A stretch of DNA of 5,617 nt. Source: Pseudomonadota bacterium. Its GTDB lineage: Bacteria > Pseudomonadota > Gammaproteobacteria > Steroidobacterales > Steroidobacteraceae. The notes beneath the pieces are model-generated. The model was given only the letters and a program-made list of their open reading frames with translations, ran no database searches and was not told the DNA's origin. The translations under genes were made by a program, and so were the position numbers. Below are positions 1 to 5,590 of the stretch, piece by piece; within the stretch, counting starts at the first letter, position 1, and the number at the start of each line of letters is the position of its first letter. Location: NCBI GenBank assembly GCA_021780395.1, contig JAJXYU010000108.1, forward strand, positions 1-5,617. Direction: 5' to 3'.

Positions 1-829
1 GGTCGACGGCCGCTGCCGCCCCCGGACGCGGCAACCGCGGCACCGCCGCGAGCAGCGCCCGCGTGTACGGATGCCGGGGCGCGGCGAACAGCGCCTCCCG
101 GGTCGCGGTCTCGAGCAGGCGCCCGCGGTACATCACGAGCACGCGGTGACTCAGCTGGCGCACGACCGAGAGGTTGTGGCTGATGAACAGCAGCGCGATG
201 CGCGAGTCGCGCTGCAGGTCCGCGAGCAGGTTCACGATCTGACCCTGGATCGACACGTCGAGCGCGCTGACCGGTTCGTCGCACACCAGCAGCTGCGGCC
301 CGCTCATCATCGCGCGCGCGATCCCGATCCGCTGGCATTGCCCGCCGCTGAACTCGTGGGGATAGCGGTGCAGCGCGCCGGCGCCGAGGCCGACCCGCTC
401 GAGCATCCGCAGCACGCGCGCGCGGCGCGCGGCGCGGTCGAGCGCGGGCTCGAAGATGCGCAGCGGCTCCTCGACCGTCTCGACGACCGTCATCCGCGGA
501 TCGAGGCTCGCGACCGGATCCTGGAACACGATCTGCATCCCGCGGCGCTGCTCGCGCAGCCGGCGACGATCCCAGCACAGCAGATCCTCGCCGCGCCACA
601 GGACCTGGCCGCTCGCGACCGGCACCAGGCGCAGGATCGCGCGCGCGAGCGTCGACTTGCCGGAACCGGACTCGCCGACGAGACCGAGCGTCTCGCCGGC
701 CTGAAGCGAGAACCCGACGTCGTCGACCGCGACCACGCGCTCGCGCGCCGCGAAGCCGCGGGCGGCACGGTACTCGACCCGCAGCGCGCGCGCCTCGAGG
801 AGCGGCGTCGGCGAGAGCGCGGCGCTCAT
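1..829 (-). CDS. oppF: Oligopeptide ABC transporter ATP-binding protein OppF (partial, C-terminus beyond window)
   Basis: This is one of the two cytoplasmic ATPases that power an oligopeptide-type ABC importer. It starts at an ATG at 829-827 that overlaps the oppD stop (ATGA). I see 276 codons with no stop before the left edge. OppF proteins usually have about 320-335 residues, so roughly 45-60 residues are missing, including the Cys-containing tail. Visible motifs, in order, are Walker A GESGSGKST (residues 52-60), the Q-loop FQDP (Q103), the signature FSGGQCQR (160-167), Walker B LLVCDEPVSALD (D184, E185), the H-loop ISHNLSVV (H218), and RHPY (252-255), which opens the oligopeptide/dipeptide ATPase C-terminal extension. 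FSGGQCQR and CDEPVSALDVSIQ are typical of OppF rather than OppD. No clear Shine-Dalgarno sequence precedes the start, so translation is probably coupled to oppD. DppF is the main alternative name. All ATPase residues are present, so the gene looks functional apart from the window cut. Confidence 0.93.
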   Translation of the reverse strand, partial: MSAALSPTPLLEARALRVEYRAARGFAARERVVAVDDVGFSLQAGETLGLVGESGSGKSTLARAILRLVPVASGQVLWRGEDLLCWDRRRLREQRRGMQIVFQDPVASLDPRMTVVETVEEPLRIFEPALDRAARRARVLRMLERVGLGAGALHRYPHEFSGGQCQRIGIARAMMSGPQLLVCDEPVSALDVSIQGQIVNLLADLQRDSRIALLFISHNLSVVRQLSHRVLVMYRGRLLETATREALFAAPRHPYTRALLAAVPRLPRPGAAAAVD

Positions 830-1785
830 GCGGACAGTGGCGCGTGGCACGCGAAGCGGCGGCCGTCGTCGAGCGCGACCATCGCCGGGTCTTCGCGCCG
901 GCAGCGCTCGACCGCGCGATCGCAGCGCGAGACGAACGGACAGCCCGGGAACCGCTCCGTCGCACCGGGCGGCTGACCGGGCAAGGTCGCCATCCGCGCG
1001 GGGATCGGCCCGTCGGGGTTCGGCGCGCAGGCGATCAGCGCCGCCGTGTACGGGTGGCGGGGACCGCGGAACAGCGCGTCGGCCGGGGCTTCCTCGACGA
1101 CGCGCCCGGCGTACATCACGACGATCCGCGCCGCGAGCCCGGCGACGACCGCGAGATCGTGGCTCACCAGCAGGATCGCCATCCGCCGTTCCCGGCGCAG
1201 CCGCGCGAGCAGCTCGAGCACCTGCGCCTGCACGGTCACATCGAGCGCGGTCGTCGGCTCGTCGGCGATCAGCAGCTGCGGCTCGCACAGCAGGCTCGTC
1301 GCGATCAGCACCCGCTGGCGCATCCCGCCGGACAGCTCGTGAGGATACCGCCGCAGGCAGCGATCCGGATCGCTGATGCCGACGTGGGCGAGCATCGCGC
1401 GCGCGGCCTCGCGCGCCGCCGGCCCGGAGACCCGGCGGTGATGAACCAGCACCTCGGCCATCTGGGTGCCGATCCGCAGGTGTGGCGTCAGCGCGGTCTG
1501 CGGATCCTGGAACACCATCGCGATGCGCTCGCCGCGCACCGCGCGCACCGCGTCGCCGGGCGCGCCGGCGAAGCGCACCACGCCGTCGCGGCGCGCGTTC
1601 GGCGGCAGCAAGCCCAACACCGCGAGGCACAGCTGGGTCTTGCCGGAACCGGACTCGCCGACGATCCCGACGCATTCGCCGGCGTCGACGCGCAGCGATA
1701 CGTCCCGGACCGCCTCGACCGGTCCGCCGCGGCCGGCATACGCGACCCGCAGCCGCTCGACCTCGAGAATCGGCTCCCGGCTCAC
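826..1785 (-). CDS. oppD: Oligopeptide ABC transporter ATP-binding protein OppD
   Basis: This is the second ATPase of the importer (319 residues; E. coli OppD has about 337). It would pair with OppF under the OppB/OppC channel. Motifs are Walker A GESGSGKT (43-50), Q-loop VFQDP (Q93), signature LSGGMRQR (151-158), Walker B LLIADEPTTALD (171-182, D175 and E176), H-loop SHD (H209) and RHPY (243-246). The C-terminal part has four cysteines, C282-X5-C288-X6-C295-X17-C313. This is the pattern of the oligo_HPY extension, which in some family members binds a [4Fe-4S] cluster; a cluster here is inference. The start is a GTG at 1785-1783 inside a GTGA overlap with the oppC stop. Only a weak, close GGTGAG lies upstream, which fits translational coupling. 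The stop overlaps the oppF start. LSGGMRQR and ADEPTTALDVTVQAQ mark it as the D-type subunit. DppD is the alternative, but the neighbouring OppB favours Opp. Confidence 0.95.
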   Translation of the reverse strand: MSREPILEVERLRVAYAGRGGPVEAVRDVSLRVDAGECVGIVGESGSGKTQLCLAVLGLLPPNARRDGVVRFAGAPGDAVRAVRGERIAMVFQDPQTALTPHLRIGTQMAEVLVHHRRVSGPAAREAARAMLAHVGISDPDRCLRRYPHELSGGMRQRVLIATSLLCEPQLLIADEPTTALDVTVQAQVLELLARLRRERRMAILLVSHDLAVVAGLAARIVVMYAGRVVEEAPADALFRGPRHPYTAALIACAPNPDGPIPARMATLPGQPPGATERFPGCPFVSRCDRAVERCRREDPAMVALDDGRRFACHAPLSA

Positions 1786-2660
1786 GGCTCACCGACGTCG
1801 AGTGCATCGCGCAGCGCGTCGCCGAGCACGTGGAACGAGATCAGCAGGATCGCGAGCACCGCGCTCGGAATCAGCAGCATCCACGGCGCCGACTCCATCT
1901 CGGTCGCGCCCGATGCGATCAGGGTGCCGAGGCTCGCCTGCGGCTCCTGGATCCCGAGGCCGAGAAAGCTCAGGAAGCTCTCGAACAGGATGATCTGCGG
2001 CACCGTCAGCGCCGCGTACACGACCACGGGTCCGATCACGTTCGGCACCACGTGCCGGAACAGGATCCGGACCGGTCCCGCGCCCGCCGCGGCGGCCGCC
2101 TCGACGAACTCGCGCTCGCGGATCGCCATCGCCTGGCCGCGGACGATCCGCGCCATCGTCAGCCAGCCGATCGCGCCGATCGCCGCGAACAGCAGATACT
2201 CGCTGCGACCGAACACGACGGTGAGCAGGATCACGAAGAAGATCAGCGGCAGCCCGCTCAGGATCTCGATCACGCGCATCATCAGGTGATCGACGCTGCC
2301 GCCGGCATAGCCCGCGACCGCACCGTACACGATCCCGACGACCAGGCTCACGAGCGTCGCGAGCAAGCCGACCGCGAGCGAGATCCGCGTGCCGAGCAGG
2401 GTCCGCACGAACAGGTCGCGCCCGAGCGGATCGGTTCCCCACCAGTGCGCATGGAGGAGCCCCGGCGGCATCGCGAGGCACGACCAGTCGATCGCGTCGT
2501 AGCGATTCGGGTTCAGGTACGGTCCGAGGATCGCGAGCGCGATCAGGAGCAGCAGCGCGGACGCCGCCCCGATCGCCGCTCGCGAGCCACGCAGCCGCTG
2601 CAACGCATCGCGCCACAGCCCTCCGGCGCGCGCGGCGGCTTCGTCGGCGAGCGCGTTCAT
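1782..2660 (-). CDS. oppC: Oligopeptide ABC transporter permease OppC
   Basis: This is an inner-membrane permease subunit (292 residues; E. coli OppC has about 302) that forms the peptide channel with OppB. A hydrophobic N-terminal segment at about 28-46 is followed by a periplasmic loop with the family motif HWWGTDPLGRDLF (72-84). Further hydrophobic segments lie at about 93-117, 130-150, 155-172, 208-230 and 258-280. The cytoplasmic EAA loop that docks on an ATPase is at about 184-207, with EAA at 187-189, G195 and P206. The chosen ATG (2660-2658) overlaps the oppB stop as ATGA. The frame stays open far upstream of it, across the oppB coding sequence, but the family N-terminus and the junction pattern both place the start here. 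Ribosome binding signals upstream are poor, which suggests coupling to oppB. The 3' end overlaps the oppD GTG start. The gene looks complete; DppC is the alternative name. Confidence 0.94.
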   Translation of the reverse strand: MNALADEAAARAGGLWRDALQRLRGSRAAIGAASALLLLIALAILGPYLNPNRYDAIDWSCLAMPPGLLHAHWWGTDPLGRDLFVRTLLGTRISLAVGLLATLVSLVVGIVYGAVAGYAGGSVDHLMMRVIEILSGLPLIFFVILLTVVFGRSEYLLFAAIGAIGWLTMARIVRGQAMAIREREFVEAAAAAGAGPVRILFRHVVPNVIGPVVVYAALTVPQIILFESFLSFLGLGIQEPQASLGTLIASGATEMESAPWMLLIPSAVLAILLISFHVLGDALRDALDVGEP

Positions 2661-3583
2661 GCCTGGAGCCGCACGCGCGGGTCGAGCACCGCGATCAGCA
2701 CGTCGACGACGAGCCCCATCGAGATCAGCAGCGTGGAGTACACGATCACCATACCGAGCACGAGCGTGTAATCGCGGTTCAACGCGCCCTGGACCAGATA
2801 CCGGCCGATCCCGGGGAGTCCCGCGATCGTCTCGACGACCAGGGAACCGGTCATCGTCATCGCGACCGCCGGCGCGAGATAGCTCGCGACCGGGATCAAC
2901 GCCGGACGCAGCGCGTGCCTCAGCACGATGGTGCGCATCGGCAGGCCCTTCGCGAACGCGGTGCGCACGTAGGCGCTGCGCATCACCTCGATCATGCTCG
3001 CGCGCGTCAGGCGCGCGATGTACGCGAGCGGCGGCAGGCACAGGGTCACGACCGGCAGCACGTAATCGCGGATCGAGGTCGGGTCCCAGCCCGCGACCGG
3101 CAGCCAGTGCAACTCGATCCCGAACAGCAGCCCGAGCGCCGGCAGCAGCACGAACGAGGGCACCGCGATCGCGACGACCGACAGGCCGACCGTCGCATGG
3201 TCGATCCAGCGCCCGCGGTACAGCGCCGCGACCACGCCGACGCCGACGCCGCCGGCGAGCGCGAGCGCGAGCGCGATCGCCCCGAGGGTCGCGCTCACCG
3301 GAAAGCCCTCGCGGATCAGTTCCGTCACGCTGAAGTCCTTGTAGCGGAACGAGGGGCCGAAGTCCCCGTGTGCGAGATCGTCGAGGTAGGTCGCGTACTG
3401 CGCCCACAGCGGCCGATCGAGCCCGTAGGCGGCATTCAGGTTCGCGACCACGTCGGCGGGCAGCGCCCGCGCCTGGTCGAACGGGCCTCCCGGGGCGAAG
3501 CGGATCAGGAAGAACGAGATCGTCACGATCGCGAGCAGGGTGGGCAGCGCGCCGAGCACGCGAACGAACAGGTAGCGGATCAT
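2657..3583 (-). CDS. oppB: Oligopeptide ABC transporter permease OppB
   Basis: This is the first gene of the leftward operon and the partner permease of OppC (308 residues from the chosen start; E. coli OppB has 306). From memory of E. coli OppB, many stretches match almost directly: TISFF near 21-25, RFAPGGPF (28-35), the periplasmic LAHGDFGPSFRYKD (70-83), AKGLPMR (211-217), LRHALRPAL (221-229), ETIAGLPGIG (251-260) and GALNRDY (266-272). This supports OppB over DppB. Hydrophobic segments lie at about 7-28, 98-121, 131-156, 175-190, 233-256 and 273-299. The EAA-type cytoplasmic loop is at about 205-232, with G213. The start is uncertain by two codons: ATG at 3583 aligns with the E. coli N-terminus, and ATG at 3589 would add Met-Pro. 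An upstream TTG at 3628 coincides with a likely -35 box and is less probable. No strong Shine-Dalgarno sequence is visible before either ATG. No oppA gene precedes it, unlike in E. coli oppABCDF. Confidence 0.94.
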   Translation of the reverse strand: MIRYLFVRVLGALPTLLAIVTISFFLIRFAPGGPFDQARALPADVVANLNAAYGLDRPLWAQYATYLDDLAHGDFGPSFRYKDFSVTELIREGFPVSATLGAIALALALAGGVGVGVVAALYRGRWIDHATVGLSVVAIAVPSFVLLPALGLLFGIELHWLPVAGWDPTSIRDYVLPVVTLCLPPLAYIARLTRASMIEVMRSAYVRTAFAKGLPMRTIVLRHALRPALIPVASYLAPAVAMTMTGSLVVETIAGLPGIGRYLVQGALNRDYTLVLGMVIVYSTLLISMGLVVDVLIAVLDPRVRLQA

Positions 3584-3599
3584 CGGCATGCGTCGATCG

Positions 3600-3628
3600 A
3601 GTGTAACCACTGCCCGCAGGGTGGACAA
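3600..3628 (-). promoter_or_regulatory. Possible sigma-70 promoter for oppBCDF
   Basis: On the minus strand, TTGTCC (3628-3623) and TACACT (3605-3600) are separated by exactly 17 bases; each box matches 4 of 6 consensus positions. Transcription would start near 3593, giving a leader of only about 4-10 bases before the ATG at 3589 or 3583. A nearly leaderless oppB message would fit the lack of a Shine-Dalgarno sequence. This is inferred from consensus matches alone. Confidence 0.4.
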
Positions 3629-3650
3629 GGCGCGACCGCGCCCCTACACT
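3622..3650 (+). promoter_or_regulatory. Possible sigma-70 promoter for etfBA
   Basis: On the plus strand, TGGACA (3622-3627, 5 of 6 consensus) and TACACT (3645-3650, 4 of 6) are separated by 17 bases. Transcription would begin near 3657, leaving a leader of about 130 bases before etfB. The -35 box overlaps that of the opposing promoter candidate, and the two -10 hexamers are exact mirror images. A weaker alternative nearer the gene is the extended -10-like TGGCAAAAT at 3755-3763, which has no recognisable -35. Confidence 0.42.
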
Positions 3651-3696
3651 GGCCCGCCGCCCTCGGCGCCCGAACCGCTTGGATTTCCCGGCCGCG

Positions 3697-3724
3697 GCGT
3701 CGCTCCGGATCAATTCCGCGACGC
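3697..3724. repeat. 7-bp inverted repeat in the etfBA leader
   Basis: GCGTCGC (3697-3703) and GCGACGC (3718-3724) are perfect reverse complements separated by 14 bases. The arm centres are 21 bp apart, about two helical turns. In DNA this could be an operator for a dimeric regulator. In RNA, if the distal promoter is used, it would be a 7-bp GC-rich hairpin with a 14-nt loop, about 60 bases before the etfB start codon. No T-run follows, so it is not an intrinsic terminator. In DNA this rich in CG, a chance dyad is possible. Confidence 0.35.
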
Positions 3725-3776
3725 GTCCGGGACCGTCCGGATGGTGCGACTTTCTGGCAAAATTGCCCGATCGCGT

Positions 3777-3782
3777 AAGGAG
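3777..3782 (+). promoter_or_regulatory. Ribosome binding site of etfB
   Basis: AAGGAG lies 5 bases upstream of the ATG at 3788. It decides the start: an upstream in-frame GTG at 3782 falls within this site, and a downstream in-frame ATG at 3800 would lie too far from it. It is the strongest Shine-Dalgarno sequence in the window and contrasts with the weak signals of the opp genes. Confidence 0.8.
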
Positions 3783-3787
3783 TGAAG

Positions 3788-4537
3788 ATGAAGAAGATCA
3801 TGGTCTGCATCAAGCGCGTCGTCGACTACAACGTCCGCGTGCGCGTGAAACCCGACGAGACCGGCGTGATGCTCGAAGGCGTGAAGATGAGCGTGAACCC
3901 GTTCGACGAGATCGCGCTCGAGGAGGCGCTGCGCATCAAGGAGCGCGGCACGAACGCCGAGGTCGTCGCGGTCAGCATCGGCGTCGCCGACACCCAGCAG
4001 CAACTGCGCACCGCGCTCGCAATGGGCGCCGACCGCGCGATCCTGGTGCAGACCGATCAGCCGGTCGAGCCACTGACCGCCGCGCAGACGCTGCTCGCGG
4101 TCGCTCAGAAAGAGGGCCCGGACCTGATCCTGCTCGGCAAGCAGGCGATCGACGACGATGCGAATCAGACCGCGCAGATGCTCGCCGCGCTGTGGGATCG
4201 GCCGCAGGCGACCTACGTCTCGAAGCTCGCGATCGACGGCGCGAAGGCGACCGCGACCCGCGAGGTCGACGCCGGGCTCGAGACGATCGAGATCGACCTG
4301 CCGGCCGTGATCAGCGTGGACCTGCGGCTCAACGAGCCGCGCTACGTGAAGCTGCCGGACATCATGAAGGCGAAGAAGAAGCCGCTCGACGTGATCGGGC
4401 TCGACAGTCTCGGCGTCGCCGCGCCGACCTTGCTCAAGCCGGTGAAGACCGCGGCACCGCCGCAGCGGCAGAAAGGCATCATGGTGAAGGACGTGGCCGA
4501 ACTCGTCGACGTCCTGAAGAACAAGGGGCTGCTCTAA
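3788..4537 (+). CDS. etfB: Electron transfer flavoprotein beta subunit
   Basis: This is the small subunit (249 residues, the usual family length) of the soluble ETF heterodimer. ETF accepts electrons from acyl-CoA dehydrogenases and related flavoenzymes and passes them to ETF:quinone oxidoreductase. In the family this subunit binds AMP structurally. Recognisable blocks are KRVVDYNV (9-16), VNPFDEIALEEAL (36-48), GKQAIDDDANQTAQ (117-130), the LETIEIDLPAV stretch (164-174) and LRLNEPRY (179-186), followed by the recognition loop LPDIMKAKKK (189-198). L189 corresponds to human ETFB L195, the residue that docks into partner dehydrogenases, and K194 and K197 correspond to the human methylated lysines K200 and K203. 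This close likeness to the mitochondrial protein indicates a housekeeping group I ETF rather than FixA or a bifurcating ETF. The AAGGAG site supports the start. The stop overlaps the etfA start by one base. No truncation or frameshift is seen. Confidence 0.96.
   Translation: MKKIMVCIKRVVDYNVRVRVKPDETGVMLEGVKMSVNPFDEIALEEALRIKERGTNAEVVAVSIGVADTQQQLRTALAMGADRAILVQTDQPVEPLTAAQTLLAVAQKEGPDLILLGKQAIDDDANQTAQMLAALWDRPQATYVSKLAIDGAKATATREVDAGLETIEIDLPAVISVDLRLNEPRYVKLPDIMKAKKKPLDVIGLDSLGVAAPTLLKPVKTAAPPQRQKGIMVKDVAELVDVLKNKGLL
4523..4528 (+). promoter_or_regulatory. Ribosome binding site of etfA
   Basis: AAGGGG inside the last codons of etfB lies 8 bases before the etfA ATG at 4537. Together with the TAATG stop/start overlap, it suggests that reinitiating and new ribosomes can both load, which would help keep the two subunits at equal amounts. 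Confidence 0.6.
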
Positions 4538-5481
4538 TGGCGAAGATCCTGATCATCGGTGAACACGACGGCAAGACGCTGAACCCGTCGACCCACAAGT
4601 GCGTGACCTGCGCGAAGGGGATTCCCGACGCGGCGATCACGGTGTTGCTGCTCGGCGACGACACCGCCGCGGTCGCCGCCCAGGCGGCCGCTATCCAGGG
4701 AGTGGCCGAGGTCGTGCGCGTCGACCGGCCGGAGAACGCGCACCCGCTCGCGGCGACCTTCGCGCCGCAGGTGGCCGCGATCGCGACCGGCTACACCCAC
4801 CTCCTCGGCCCCTCGACGAGCTTCGGCAAGGATCTGACGCCCCGCGTCGCCGCGCTGCTCGGCGTGCCCCAGGTGAGCGATCTGATGGCGGTCGACGGTG
4901 CGTACCGGTTCCGTCGCCCGATCTATGCGGGCAACGCGATCCTCACCGTCGACGCCGACCCGGCCCGACTCCTGGTCGCGACCGTGCGGGTCGCCTCCTT
5001 CGAGGCGGCGCCGACCGGCGGATCCGCGCCGATCGTCGCGCGGAGCCTCGACGTCGCGCTGCCGACCCACACCCGATACGTCGGCGCACACACCGGCTCC
5101 ACCGACCGGCCGGACCTGCAAACCGCCGCGCGGGTGGTCTCGGGCGGTCGGGCGCTCGCGAGCGCGGATAACTTTAAGATCCTGTTCGCGCTCGCGGACA
5201 AGATCGGCGCGGCGGTCGGCGCCTCGCGTGCCGCGGTCGACGCGGGCTACGCGCCGAATGAACTGCAGGTCGGCCAGACCGGCAAGATCATCGCGCCGCA
5301 AATCTACCTGGCGTTCGGGATCTCCGGGGCGATCCAGCACCTCACCGGCATCAAGGATGCGCGCACGATCGTCGCGATCAACAAGGATCCGGAAGCGCCG
5401 ATCTTCGAGGTCGCGGACGTCGGCCTCGTCGCGGACCTCTTCCAGGTCGTGCCGGAGATGACGCGCCTGCTCGGCGGCTGA
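4537..5481 (+). CDS. etfA: Electron transfer flavoprotein alpha subunit, FAD-binding
   Basis: This is the large ETF subunit (314 residues, normal length), which carries the redox-active FAD in its C-terminal half. The N-terminal domain opens with [17 protein letters not shown] and includes [19 protein letters not shown] (91-109). The FAD domain shows VVSGGRAL (200-207), [11 protein letters not shown] (228-238), QVGQTGKI (244-251) and ISGAIQH (262-268). [11 protein letters not shown] (280-290) and [11 protein letters not shown] (298-308) follow. The stretch from 256 to 282 fits the ETF alpha signature. R205, S230, R231, T248 and H268 correspond to human ETFA R223, S248, R249, T266 and H286, all known to contact or tune FAD, so the cofactor site is intact. 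I see no ferredoxin-like extension. One oddity is Cys-Val-Thr-Cys at 22-25, where the relatives I recall lack such a pair. The ATG overlaps the etfB stop (TAATG), and the gene is followed by an intrinsic terminator. Confidence 0.97.
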   Translation: MAKILIIGEHDGKTLNPSTHKCVTCAKGIPDAAITVLLLGDDTAAVAAQAAAIQGVAEVVRVDRPENAHPLAATFAPQVAAIATGYTHLLGPSTSFGKDLTPRVAALLGVPQVSDLMAVDGAYRFRRPIYAGNAILTVDADPARLLVATVRVASFEAAPTGGSAPIVARSLDVALPTHTRYVGAHTGSTDRPDLQTAARVVSGGRALASADNFKILFALADKIGAAVGASRAAVDAGYAPNELQVGQTGKIIAPQIYLAFGISGAIQHLTGIKDARTIVAINKDPEAPIFEVADVGLVADLFQVVPEMTRLLGG

Positions 5482-5507
5482 ACTCCTCCCCGGGCGCCTG
5501 AAACGAC

Positions 5508-5540
5508 AAGGGCCTCCCTCTTGCGAGGGAGGCCCTTTTT
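5508..5540 (+). terminator. Rho-independent terminator of etfBA
   Basis: A perfect 11-bp core stem (5510-5520 with 5525-5535) closes a TTGC loop (5521-5524). A run of five T follows at 5536-5540, and two upstream A residues (5508-5509) can extend the pairing to 13 bp. It begins 26 bases after the etfA stop. Read on the other strand, the loop is GCAA, a stable GNRA tetraloop, followed by TTGTCGTTT, so weaker termination of a converging transcript is possible. Confidence 0.95.
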
Positions 5541-5560
5541 CCTGGTGGCCGGTCGCATCG

Positions 5561-5574
5561 CGGGCGATCGCCCG
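5561..5574. repeat. 14-bp perfect palindrome after the etfA terminator
   Basis: CGGGCGATCGCCCG reads the same on both strands. It lies in the short noncoding stretch between the etfBA terminator and the window's right end. It has no T-run on either side and no known role that I can assign. CG-flanked GATC is common in this window, which raises the chance of random occurrence. Confidence 0.5.
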
Positions 5575-5590
5575 CCCGACGGACCGGACG

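Noticed and set aside
71..976. Plus-strand open frame of 301 codons opposite oppF
   Set aside because: It overlaps clear OppF motifs on the other strand, and its composition is typical of an antisense frame in GC-rich DNA.
844..2289. Long plus-strand open frame of 481 codons opposite oppD and oppC
   Set aside because: It is an antisense shadow produced by GC-rich codon structure. The product is a low-complexity Arg/Ala/His/Asp-rich string with no family resemblance, while the minus strand encodes complete transporter proteins.
1782..3713. Minus-strand open frame of 643 codons that could suggest an OppB-OppC fusion
   Set aside because: Only its last 292 codons are OppC. The upstream part is an out-of-frame reading of oppB, and the real OppB lies in another frame ending in an ATGA junction with OppC.
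3755..3767. Sigma-54 -24/-12 promoter (TGGCA...TTGC) before etfB
   Set aside because: Only 7 bases separate the GG and GC dinucleotides, where sigma-54 promoters need 10.
3584..3787. Riboswitch or small RNA gene in the opp-etf intergenic region
   Set aside because: I see only short dyads and no recognisable riboswitch core. There is also no terminator hairpin with a T-run.
3679..5481. Plus-strand open frame of 600 codons that could suggest an extended EtfA
   Set aside because: Only the part from 4537 is EtfA. The upstream part is an out-of-frame reading of the leader and etfB.
3788..5481. FixAB or an electron-bifurcating ETF
   Set aside because: Both subunits follow the mitochondrial/group I pattern closely (recognition loop, alpha signature, standard lengths). 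The gene pair has no fixCX, caiABC or nearby dehydrogenase context in the window.
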